From: Elmis aenea | Lineage: Eukaryota; Arthropoda; Insecta; Coleoptera; Elmidae | DNA length: 64,000 nt | Direction: 5' to 3' | Assembly: GCA_947652605.1 (NCBI GenBank) | Contig: OX393576.1 | Span: forward strand, 15,464,575 to 15,528,574 | Shown here: positions 40,401 through 52,400 of the stretch, piece after piece | How the letters are laid out: every line of letters starts with the position of its first letter | Numbering within the stretch: position 1 is the first letter of the stretch | Position numbers and translations under genes: made by a program | Notes under the pieces: generated by a model | Database searches by the model: none | Told to the model about the DNA's origin: nothing | Seen by the model: the letters and a program-made list of their open reading frames with translations, nothing else

Positions 40401-43400
40401 TTAATAATTTAATAATAAATTAATTTACTTTCAGCCCAAAATAATTTTTTTCAATAAAAAACAGCTATCATTTACTTCATTAACTTAAAATATCTTAATA
40501 TTAACATTAATTTTATAACTTTGAATTTAAAAACAAATCCATAAATAATTTATCACCCGATTATAAGTCACTTATAAATTTAATTACCAGCCATTATAAT
40601 TCACCAATTGCGTAAAATTTAATAGTTTCTTGTAATTTACCATTGTTTGATAAGGTAACTTACACCATGCAAAACATTTAAATGATATTTTATTGGTCAG
40701 ACCTATTTTAGTACCAATTATTGCTTTCTGCCTTAAGACAGCGGTCTCTAAACTTTTTGGTCGCGCACCCTTACTTTGTCGCAGGATTAGCACGCATCCC
40801 AAAATAAAAAATCACAAAATTTGCTTAATTATGCTGTGGAAATAGAAATATTAATTCATTAAGAATTATCCGGTGCACCCCAAAAATCCACGCACACCAC
40901 TTTGGAGACCTGCTGTAAGACATAGGGTAGCAATAGTGGTTTTAAAGCGTGGCCACTGGGTATCATGTAATAAATTATTTGAAAGGTGCTTTCTTGGTAA
41001 AACTGCTAGGAACCAATGGGTTAACATGTTGAAAATGAATCTAAATATATGAAAATATACAGGGTGATCTATATCTAATTTCATAGTTTAAGTTAAGTCC
41101 GTTTCCAGTTGAACCGAAAGTTATATATTAACTTCAATATTTTCATCGAATCCGGTACATACAATAACGGTCAGATACCAAATTTCATTGTAATCTAATA
41201 CCTTCAATATTATTCTAGATATTTGTCATACTTTTGGCCAGCACTGTATGTATATACCACAATATTTCATCAATTTTATTTTTAAATTATACTTGTAGTT
41301 GGATTTAACAATAAATAATTTTGAAAAGAAGAGAGTTACAGATAGATGATTATAGATTTTATTTCTTGATCAATAACGTATGTCATGAAATACTACAAAA
41401 AATTATACTAAACAAATGAATACATATTGCAATCCAACATTTTTCCAATACTCTCATCACTAATTCTCATAAAAGTAAAGCACACAAAATTATTTCACAT
41501 ACAAGATCTTTTCAGTAGATTTGCACCAAAAAATTCTTTTGCAAAAAAAAAAATAATTAAAAAATGTTACATGTCGAAACTCACCTTTCTTAGTAGTCTT
41601 CTTCGTGTTACCAATCTTATCGTTAACATCAAGCAGTCTCTTTTCTAGCTCTTGTTTTTTCTCGGCCATTTGTTCATCTTTTGATTTTCCTGGCATTTTC
41701 TTATCTGAAAATAAAAAATTACCTACCATTAATAGTTGTTTTAAAAACTCAATACTTGATTTCTATATGGGGAATGAAACATCAGCATAAAAATAAAAAA
41801 TACATATACCACTAAATATTCGTGGAATATGATTTAATATACAAAAACTTCCATCACCACTGTCACCATAATATAAACAAAAATATATAAAATTATTCAG
41901 CCATGTAAAAAAAATTATTCTTCGTGAATTACTTTCGAACTTAACCGTAGTGATCTTGTTAATACTTTCAATTGTGGCAAAAAAAAAAGTAGTTAATGCT
42001 AAAATCAGAATACTGTTTAATTCCAAAAACACTTGAAGAATTAAAAAGTTGATAAACGGAGGCTACATTTAAAAAAAAAACTAAAAGTTTTCAGTTTTTC
42101 TTAAATAAGGCCACATTTTTTTTTAAATTCAAAACTAACAAAAATTACCCAACTCGACTCAAGCTGACTGTACAGGGTGGTCCAAATTCGATGGGATTGC
42201 ATGGGTATCTCGGTTAATATTTAAGATAGAGAAACGGTTAAATTACCCAAAAATGGGCAGTTTTTTGAGACAAACTCAAAACCGTTTTCAAAAATATTTT
42301 ATCATTTCCGGTTTTCGAGTTATTGAATAAAAAGTGTTTTTTTTTGCCATATTAATAATGTGTCATATTTCCGTTATTGTTGTAAATATCGAAAATATTT
42401 ATAAAATTTATTTTTAGATATTTTTATTCTTAATTTGATTATACTAAAAAAAATATTTTACGCTCTACGTTTAAAAGTTATGACACAAACTTACCTTTTT
42501 TTAAATGAGAGCGATAGTTGGCTATGACCTGTTTAAATTCCTTATTTTTTTTCTCATTCCAAATATGTAAGGGTTGATGTATTTATTTTCAATAATACGC
42601 AAGTTACGAAGGTTTTTTAGTTTTTTTTTTTTTAAGAAAATCAGTCTGTGAATACAAAAAAAAATCAGGCTGTGAAAACAAAAAAAAAACCTCGTATGGT
42701 ACATGTTACCAAGGTTTTTAAATTTGTTGTTGAGATAAACATCAAAAATTAACTAAAAAACCTATGTAACTTGCATATTATTGAAAATAACTACATCTAC
42801 CCTTACGTATTTGGAATGAGAAAAAAATAAGGAATTTAAACAGGTCATAGCCAACTATCGCTCTCACTTAAAAAAAAGGTAGGTTTGTGTCATAACTTTT
42901 TAACGGCAAGCGCAAACTTTTTTTTTTTAGTATAATCAAATTAAACATAAAAATATCTAAAAATTATCTCCATACATATTTTCGATATTTACAACAATAA
43001 CAGAGATATGACACATTATTATTATGACAAAAAAATACTTTTTGTTCAATAACTCGAAAACCGGAAATGCTCGAATATATTTGAAAACTGTTCCGAGTTT
43101 GTCTCAAAAAACTGCACATTTTTGGTAATTTAACCGTTTCTCTATCTTAAATATTAAGCAAGATACCCATGCAATCCCATTGAATTTGGACCACCCTGTA
43201 TAGTGTTTACAAAGCCCAACTGTATGGTACGAAACTAAATCAACTACTAAATATTGCACCATCAATAATGAAGATAGCACAATTTGAGTATTAATGAAAC
43301 CATCCACCAGATATTCAGCATAAAATAAAATTAGAATTACACCCATTTGACTGGTAGAGCATGCTTTTGAGAAATATAAATGCAATTATTTTTAGCAGTT

Positions 43401-46400
43401 CTTAACAAAAATACAACACATTAAACAAATAAAAATTATGTACTGTGTCCTAGAAATACTTAAAATAGACGGAAGAAATCTGGTAGTAGTTTTCTAATAA
43501 AACACAAACAAAAATATATTTAAGAATGTGTTACGTTATCTTCATGTTGTAATAATAATAGTTATTTATGTATCAAGGCCAAAACGTGCAACTTTTTCGG
43601 CCGCGTCTCCAGCAAACAGGCAAGGACGAAAAAGTACGTTTTGGCCGAGGTGCATATTACATTTTTTGTGCGATCGAATTAAAAACAATTAAATTTTTAG
43701 TATTTTTCAAAAATATAGGTTAGAAACTAAGTGACATTCTGTCACTGACAGATGACGGCGTATGCTGTTAGCGGTAGAAACGTATTTGCATAATTCTGTA
43801 CATAATTTAAATAACCTTTTTTTGTGCGATTGTTATGTTTTATTCATAAATTTAAACATTAATTTTTCAGAAAACCTATTAACTTTGGCAAAGTAATTTT
43901 CAAAGCAAATCCTTAACCATTTAATCTGCATAACTTCACGATTTTTGAACTTTGAAATAAATGTTTAAGAAACTATTGCTATGAACTGCTTTATGGGCAT
44001 TTCAGGGACACCCTGTATACATTATAATAGGAGTATTATTTTTCATTTGTATCTCACTTGTCAACTCAGAAGTTTACAGAAATTGCGTTTACCCCTTTAA
44101 TTTGGATTGTTTTAAAAAAAATATATTGATAAAAGGTATATAGATAGAAAAAAGCAATTATTTGGGTACACCCTTTTCAACAAAATAATGTAAGCTTTAT
44201 TTGTAAACATTATAAACTTGAATACAAGCAAAACTCATTCAAATTTCCACATTCACATTGCTAGACACGTCAAAACCATTATAACCGGCAGCTGAAACAT
44301 TTTTATTTGTATACAGGGTCCGCCTAAAGTCTTGCACCAACTGATATATTGTCAAAACGAATGTGATTTAATGCCGAATTTACATTGGTATAGTAGCTAA
44401 TGCAAGTTACTAAATCAAGTAGCTAAAGCAAGTTACTAAAATCAAGTAGCTAAATTATGCGTCTACACACAATTTAGTGAAATTGTTTAGTAAACTGACA
44501 GAATATGTGGTAAGGAAAAAAGCGTGTGTGGATTAAGATATGGTTATTAAGAAGGAAAACACATGGGGTTTCGTATAAATGTTGTTAAAAGTGCTTGCCA
44601 ATGAAGATGTAGTAGAATGCTTGACATTGACGGTTAAAAAGTGGTGTGGGCAGGTTAGGTTACTTGCTCAAGTAAATAGAAATTACTAATCACTAAATTG
44701 TTTACTAGCGCAAGTACTAAACAAAAGTGTCTACACGTTGCAAGTAGCTAAATTTAGTTACTTGATTTAGTTACTTGCATTAGCTACTATACCAATGTAA
44801 ATTCGGCATAAGAAACGAAAATGCAGGGTTGTCAATAACAACTCTTAGCCCATAATTTGAGGATATTTTCGAAATGTTAGTAATCTTTGTTTCCATGTGG
44901 TGGCGCCACATGTGTTTGTTTTAATGGCAACAAGGGTCATGATGGGTATCATTGGATAGCTAATTTTTTTTGTGAATATGACACAGTCTATCACAAGTGG
45001 GTTTGTCGCATTACAAAATTTTAAAGAAAAATCGAAAAACCAAAATTTCTGTTTATTCGTTTTTTTTTTACTATGGTAACAAACTCATTGGTTTCCATAG
45101 AAACTTATTTTAGTTGTATGTCTGTCAGTTTAAAAGTCACAAGTTTAATACCTACTGTTACCGTGGACCTATTGATAAGAACTCTATCCGGATGAGTATC
45201 ATTAAGCACATTCTCTTTTGATCTCCATAACCGACCGTAATTAAAATTTTTATTCTTTCCGTTTCACTTAAATTCATTTTTAAAACTCGACGTTTTGACA
45301 GTAAGTATTAAACTTGTGACATTTAAACGACAGACATACAACTAAAATAAGTTCCTATGGAAACCAATGAGTTTGTTACCATAGTAAAAAACCGAATAAA
45401 TAGAAATTAATGTTTTTCGATTTTTCTTTAAAATTTTGTAATGCGACAAACCCACTTGTGATAGACTGTCATATTCACAAAAAAATTAGCTATCCAATGA
45501 TACCCATCATGACTCATGTTGCCATTAAAAAAAAAACACGTGGCGCCACCACATGGAAACCAAGATTACCAACATTTTGAAAATGTCCTCAAATTATGGG
45601 CTAAGAGTTGTTATTGACAACCCTGCATTTTCGTTTCTTAAATCGCATTCGTTTTGACAATATATCAGTTGGTGCAAGACTTTAGGCGGACCCTGTATAA
45701 CTTTGAATCAAATTTTTAATATTTTAACTACTCTCTGGCCTCGATTACCTCGGACCCCTTAAGCACTGCTCAACCTTGCTGTACAGTAGTTATGTCACTG
45801 AAAAAAGTATCCGTAATTTTAAGCAAATATATGTGAATAAGAACTGCTAAAAACCAGCCAACATAATTTACTGATCCCAACACAAAAACTGAATTAAACA
45901 GTTTTTGAAAATTTCGGCGCATGTATGTTCAAAAATGCAAATGTATAAGCCATCAATCACCATCAAATCAAATAATCATTTTAACCAAAAACCCATGAGA
46001 CACCAGCAACGTCTACCATGCTTAGAAATGTGTATAGTTCCAATTACATACGTCTGTAGCACACCTACATTATTAAACAACAAATAGGGGTGCTATGACC
46101 GGTGGACTGGTGCTATAGCCGCCGTAGACGTTAAGTAACGGAACTTACAGTAAGGCTTACGTGGCTTTTTACGCAGGCATGATGCTACGTAGCTCTCCAG
46201 TTCTCGCAGCGTGGATGGTTTTAGAGTTTCAAAATCAATTTCTATTTCATCCGGATTCGAATCTCGAAGCGACGGTTCCCTTGACTGGATTATGTGCACA
46301 ACTCGACCCAACTTATCACCTGTGGAAGTTAACAATATTTAAAAGTTATGAAACCTACATTAAAGCATTAGAAATGCAAAAAATTTTGAATCGCTACATC

Positions 46401-49400
46401 CAAAATATTAACAGCCATAAAAATCTCAGATAATATAAAAAGAAAATTTGCTGATTTTTGGCAGATCTTATTTGTATGAAAATCCTATATGATCATTCAG
46501 AAAAATGGACTATCGCCTAAGAAACATTTGAAGACAACAAAAACACAAATGCCACCATACGATTGCTCACATTTCATAACGCAAAAGTCAATTTTTGTGA
46601 ATTACAACTAATTAACAAAGTTTACATTTTTTTCGTAAATGTTTAAGTTATTTGAATTTTGTAAATCAATTTTAACACTTTGGCGCCGCGTGGGCCACCG
46701 GTGGACATTTTGTGACTTGCCTCAGGGGCTGTGTGGCCACCGCTGGCCACTCGCAAGGTTTAGTTTAAACCAGGGCTATGGAGTCGGAGTTTAGGAGGAA
46801 TTTCTGGTCAGTGGAGTCGGAGTCGGGAAAAATGTACCGACTCCGACTACAACAAAAAATTGCGAGGTGGTCCTTTGCCGCAAAATTTAAACTGAAATTT
46901 TAAATAATTTTTTTGTTTTTTTTTTTTTCTTATATTACACACCATAAAATGTTTTAGTATTTAATTTTGTTGGAGTCGGAGTCGACCTACTAAAATTATC
47001 AGGAGTCGGAGTCGGAGTCGACTTTTTTTTTACCGACTCCGCAGCCCTGGTTTTTACTACACGTATCCACCAGTGGCCACGATATGCATTGATTTTCCTA
47101 TACAGGTCTGTTGTACAGGGTGGTCCAAATTCAATGGAATAGCTGGGTATCTCGGTTAATATTTAAGATAGAGAAACGGTTAAATACCAAAAATGTGCAG
47201 TTTTTTTGAGACAAACTCAGTACCGTTTTCAAAAATATTTTATCATTTCCGGTTTTCGAGTTATTGAATAAAAAGTGTTTTTTTGTCATATTAGTAATGT
47301 GTCATATCTCCGTTATTGTTGTAAATATTGAAAATATTTATGAAGATTATTTTTAGATATTTTTATGTTTAATTTGATTATACTAAAAAATAAATTTTTT
47401 ACGCTCGCCGTTAAAAAGTTATGAAACAAACTTGCCTTTTTTTAAATGGGAGCGATAGTTGGCTATAATCTATTTAAATTCTTTATTTTTTTCTCTTTCT
47501 AAATATATAAGGGTTGATGTATTTATTTTCAATATTACGCAAGTTACGAAGGTTTTTAGTTTTTTTTAAAGCAATTCATAGGCTGTGAAAACAAAAAAAC
47601 AAACAAGGTGTAAAACATTATAAAACTCATGTGGTACAAGTAACCAAGGTTTTTTAATTTGTTGTTGAGATAAACATTGTAAATATTTAAACAACAACAT
47701 AGTCGAAATCAGCAGTAATGTAGTATATTGCTGTTTATCTTATGTTAAAAATTATTTAATGTTTATCTCAACAACAAATTTAAAAACCTTGGTAACTTTT
47801 ACCATATGAGTTTTATAAGGTTTTACACATTGTTTTTTTTTGTTTTTACAGCCTATGATTTTCTTTAAAAAAAAAACTAAAAACTTTCATAACTTGCGTA
47901 TTATTGAAAATAAATACATGGACCCTTATATATTTGGAATGGAAAAAAATAAGGAATTTAAATAGGTCATAGCCAAGTATCGCTCCGATTTAAAAAAAGT
48001 TAAGTTTGTGTCATAACTTTATAACGGCGAGCGTGAAAAATTGTTTTTAGTATAATCAAATTAAACATAAAAATATCTAGATATAATCTCCATAAATATT
48101 TTCGATATTTACAACAATAACGGAGATATGACACATTATTAATGACAAAAAAACACCATTTTATTTAATAACTCGAAAACCGGAAATGATAGAATATTTT
48201 TGTTAATGGTTCTGAGTTTGCCTCAAAAAACTGCACATTTTTAATAATTTTACCGTTTCTCTATCTTGACCATTAAGCGAGATACCCATGCAATCCCATC
48301 GAATTTGGACCACCCTGTACAGTCCCAGAGCCAGAGTTGTTTGGGTTGGGCAGATTGTGCAACGAAGTGGAAAAAAAAACATGTAGTTAAAAATACATTT
48401 GCCATTTGAAGGCGCCAGGCACTCAACGTGTTAAATCTCGACATATTTGCTCTGTAGCTATTATAATTTCTGAGATCCTTTTGGCCTGATTACAATAAAT
48501 TATGAAATAAGTGCTTAACTTACCTGGTAGTTTATTAATATCTAAAGAAAGCTGACGTTTTTCATCGTAAGACATGGGTTTCGCGTTATCTTCGTCTTCC
48601 GAATCAAACGCTACAGCAGGTACAGGTGCTGCAGATTTTTTCCTACCAGCTCCAGTCTTATTGTTAGCTTTCGGTCTCTTAGGAGGAGCATTTGGTCCTT
48701 GAGCTGGTTTGGGTCCTCTAACACCTAAGAATAGAACAAAACTTAGTGTAAGTTAAGTGAAAATTTAGATGTACTGTTTAATACAAACCATGGCACAAAC
48801 AAAAATAAAATAACTAAAAATCATTAAGAAAATATCTCACCTTTAGTTTTGGGCGGTTTAGCAGCAGCGTTGTTGCCAGTTGTTAGAGTGTGGTGTATGT
48901 TGAGGGACTTACTAGGGGTGGGATGGTGCAGTTCTGTAGCAGCCATCTTGAGATCTCCCCCTGACACCACACTAGCTATACTATCGTCAATACTATCCGA
49001 TAAAATCGAGTTGGGTTTCGTCAAAGCTCCATGCGCACCAGGCTTTCCGAGACTACTGCTATTCGGAAGCATCTTCTTGGGTTTTTCCTGCTCTTTCGGT
49101 TTTTTCTTAGTCTTTTTCTTTTTCCCGCTCTCTTCCACAAGCTTCCTCATTTTTTCTTGCATAGCAATTAACTAAAAAACAATTTGTAATACCAATTTAC
49201 CAAACAGTTTTAAAAATTACTAACTTCTTTTTCTAATAGTTTAAGTTGTTTATTTCTCTTTTCTTCTTCGGAATCTTCTGTTTCACTAGACGATTCTGAA
49301 CTTGATCCCGATGAACTCGACTCTGATTTCACTGACATACTCGCTGCAGCTGCTATCCTTGTGATGGGTTCATCTGGAATTTTTGCCAATCTAAAACAAG

Positions 49401-52400
49401 AAAGCATTAACAAAATCTCATTAAAGACATGAATTATTGTCTTACTTCATTTCGAAAACGTCTTGTAATTTCCTAGCCATGGCAACAACGTCGTGATCTG
49501 AAGGGTTGTACTTGTAACAGTTTGTAAATATCAGTCTAACATCAGCAGCAAATTCTTGAGCTGTGCGGTAATCTCTGTTATCCATTTTTTGCTTGACGGT
49601 ACCCAAGTCCATTGGTTTTTTGATAATATCGTGATAATCGTGTAGCCCCAACAATTCTGCATCTACAGGCTTATAAAAGGGCCAAGCATAACTCTGTAAC
49701 AAAGTAATAAACAAAATAAGTAAATAACTTCATTTAAAAAAAGTAATCACTTTAAAACATGGACCCGAACCGAACCGGAACTGGTACAAAAACCGGAAAG
49801 AACCCGTGCTTTTTTCATAAACCATGAACCAGAACTGAACCTTTTATTTAAAAAATTACAACTGCAAAATCGAACCGAACCGACTGGTATGAACAAGTTC
49901 AAACTGCTTCAACCGGTTCATTATATTTTATAACGACATTGTATATTTTTCAGTTTTGTAATTTTGATTACATTTTACCAAAAATTTTAAAATTTCAGAC
50001 AGTATTTTCATTATACCGGGTAATTCAGTTTGACTGTCGCACCCCTATAACTTTTTAATTATTGAAAATAACCCCAACAAACCTTATATTTTTGGAAACG
50101 GCGACAAATTCTCTATTAAATGATGTGCATTTATTATCTCTACTATGACGTATGTTGACTGTTTTTTTTTTTAATTACATAGTATACATTTTGTTGTTGA
50201 TTCGGATAGAGAATTTAATTCTGAATCCGACCGTGTATTAAAAAGGTATGCTTACATAAGAAATTTTTCGAGAAAAATCAGTTCAAAGTTTATTCAAATC
50301 ATAGCAAACTGTCTATTTAACATAACAAAAAACGATCAAACCTTTAAAATTATACTGTAACTCTAAATGGAAATGTATTAAAAATTAATTTTTAATAAAA
50401 ATAAAAACAAATAATAAGCGTCGACATAAAAAATTAGGCTTTAATGTATTGCCATTCCAAACACAGTTGTCTTCTATAGGCCTCTACTCACCAACCAATT
50501 TGTCGGGACAACCGACCGACCATTCCGATAAATTGTTTAATGTGTTGTCTGTCACCCAACCAACCCGACAGTTGGAACGGTCGGATGGCCAGACCATCCA
50601 ACAAGCCAACCGGCCCACCACATTCCTCTAGATAAGGACTATTAAAGAAAATTTAACGCTATTTATAAATTTGTTATCCACAAAATTGCATCAGAGCCAA
50701 AATACCAAAAAAAGTTATGACGTTTATGCTGTGTTGGTTGGACTGGTCGGGAGGTGTCTAGACAACACCCGACACAGAGTTCCTGATGGTCGGCCCCGAC
50801 AATTTGGATAATGAATAGAGGCTTTATTTGTAACTGCTTGATTGAAATTAGAGTCTAATTTTTTAACGTCAATGTTTATTATTTGTTTTTATTTTTATTA
50901 AAATTTAAGTTTTAATACATTTCCATTGATAGTTATAGTATAATTTTTAAGATTTGATCATTTTTTGTTTTGTTAAATAGACTGTTTGCTACAATTTGAA
51001 TAAACTTTAAACAGATTTTTCTCGAAAAAATTCTCATGTACGCATACTTTTTTAATACAAGGTCAGATTCAGAATTAAATTCTCTATCCGAATCAACAAA
51101 AAAATGTATACTATGTAATTTAAAAAAAAAACAGTTGCCTATCGTGGATTTGACATACGTCATCATAGAGATGACAAATGCACATCACCAAAAATATAAG
51201 GTTTGTCGGGGTTATTGTCAATAATTAAAAAGTTATAGGGGTGCGACAGTCAAACTGAATCACCTGGTATTTTGCATTGAACCGGAACTGAACCCGTTAC
51301 CGAATCATAATAAAATTGAAACAGGTGGTTCAGAGCGTAAACCGAAAAGTTAAAATTTATCGAACTGGTAACCGGAACTGAACCGTTATTCTTTGCAGTT
51401 CGGGTCCCTGCTTTAAAAGTAGATCCTTACTTTTTAAATCAAGAATCAGATCCAAAGCAATAATTTTTAATTCAGGTTTGGATTCAGCAGTACTAAGAAA
51501 AAATAAATTTTGATTGGGTTCTAATTAAAAGAATACTTTTTTTAATGGTTTACAACTGGTATTTCTTAAGGGCCATAAACCACTGGCGCGACTTGTCGTG
51601 CACGTTTTTGTGGGCGCGACTAGTTACACGCGACAATAATATTAGCTTCGTTCGCGGTGAACTAGTTCAGAACCAAAACGTCACGTCTCGGCATTTAAAG
51701 GGCGGAGTTAACCCTCGAATTTTGCCGAATACGCCAGAGCCATTTATGTTGAAATGTTTTTGACATCCAAAAACGTCAGTTTTAATGCCGAGACGTGATG
51801 TTTTATTGTTGCACGCGACTGACAGTTGCAGTGGGTTATGCCCCATATACAAACGTGTAATCTTAAGTCGCGCACGACAATCGAGTCGTGGCGGTGTCGC
51901 TTCTCGAAATCGTGTCGCGCGCGGCAAGCGAGTCGCGTCGCATGCGTCGCATCAGTGAGCGTTGCACCATATAAATACATAGAAAATCTAGCCGCGCGCA
52001 ACACACCGCGACCTGTCGCACACGACAAGTCGCGCCAGTGGGTTATGGCCCTAAAACAATGTAAACAAAAGAAGTTCCGGAGTAAACTGAGATGCACGAG
52101 ACTTGAAGTAGTAAACATCGCATTGATTTATCAGCTTCTATACTAGGATGACAAAAAAATCATAATAGTAAAAAGCACTCATAATATTGTTGTTTTGAAC
52201 CTGGTAAAATCTTTATTAGACTACGATCAGGCACTGAATGAATACTTAGTTTGGATACAGATTCATAAAAATTTGGTTCACGTTTCGTTAAGGCTTTGGA
52301 CCCGGCATCAAATGGTTTTTGCCAGTGATTAATTAAAAAACAAAACACTTACCGAATGTTTTTTGCAGAATAGCTCTTTAAGAATTTCGTTACACGATTT

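Larger units (their letters stand above)
49758..51410. mobile_element. hAT-type MITE, outermost of a three-level nest
   Basis: The ends are CATGGACCCGAACCGAACCG and, inverted, CAGGGACCCGAACTGC. Both flanks carry a perfect 8-bp duplication ctttaaaa (49750-49757, 51411-51418). Its own sequence is rich in accgg/gaaccg motifs and totals only about 400 bases; the rest is the inserted 50014-51269 element. Confidence 0.9.

Noticed and set aside
46680..46765. Repeated tggccaccg-type motifs before the hAT copy
   Set aside because: Short imperfect repeats without defined borders; could be part of an older element but cannot be supported.
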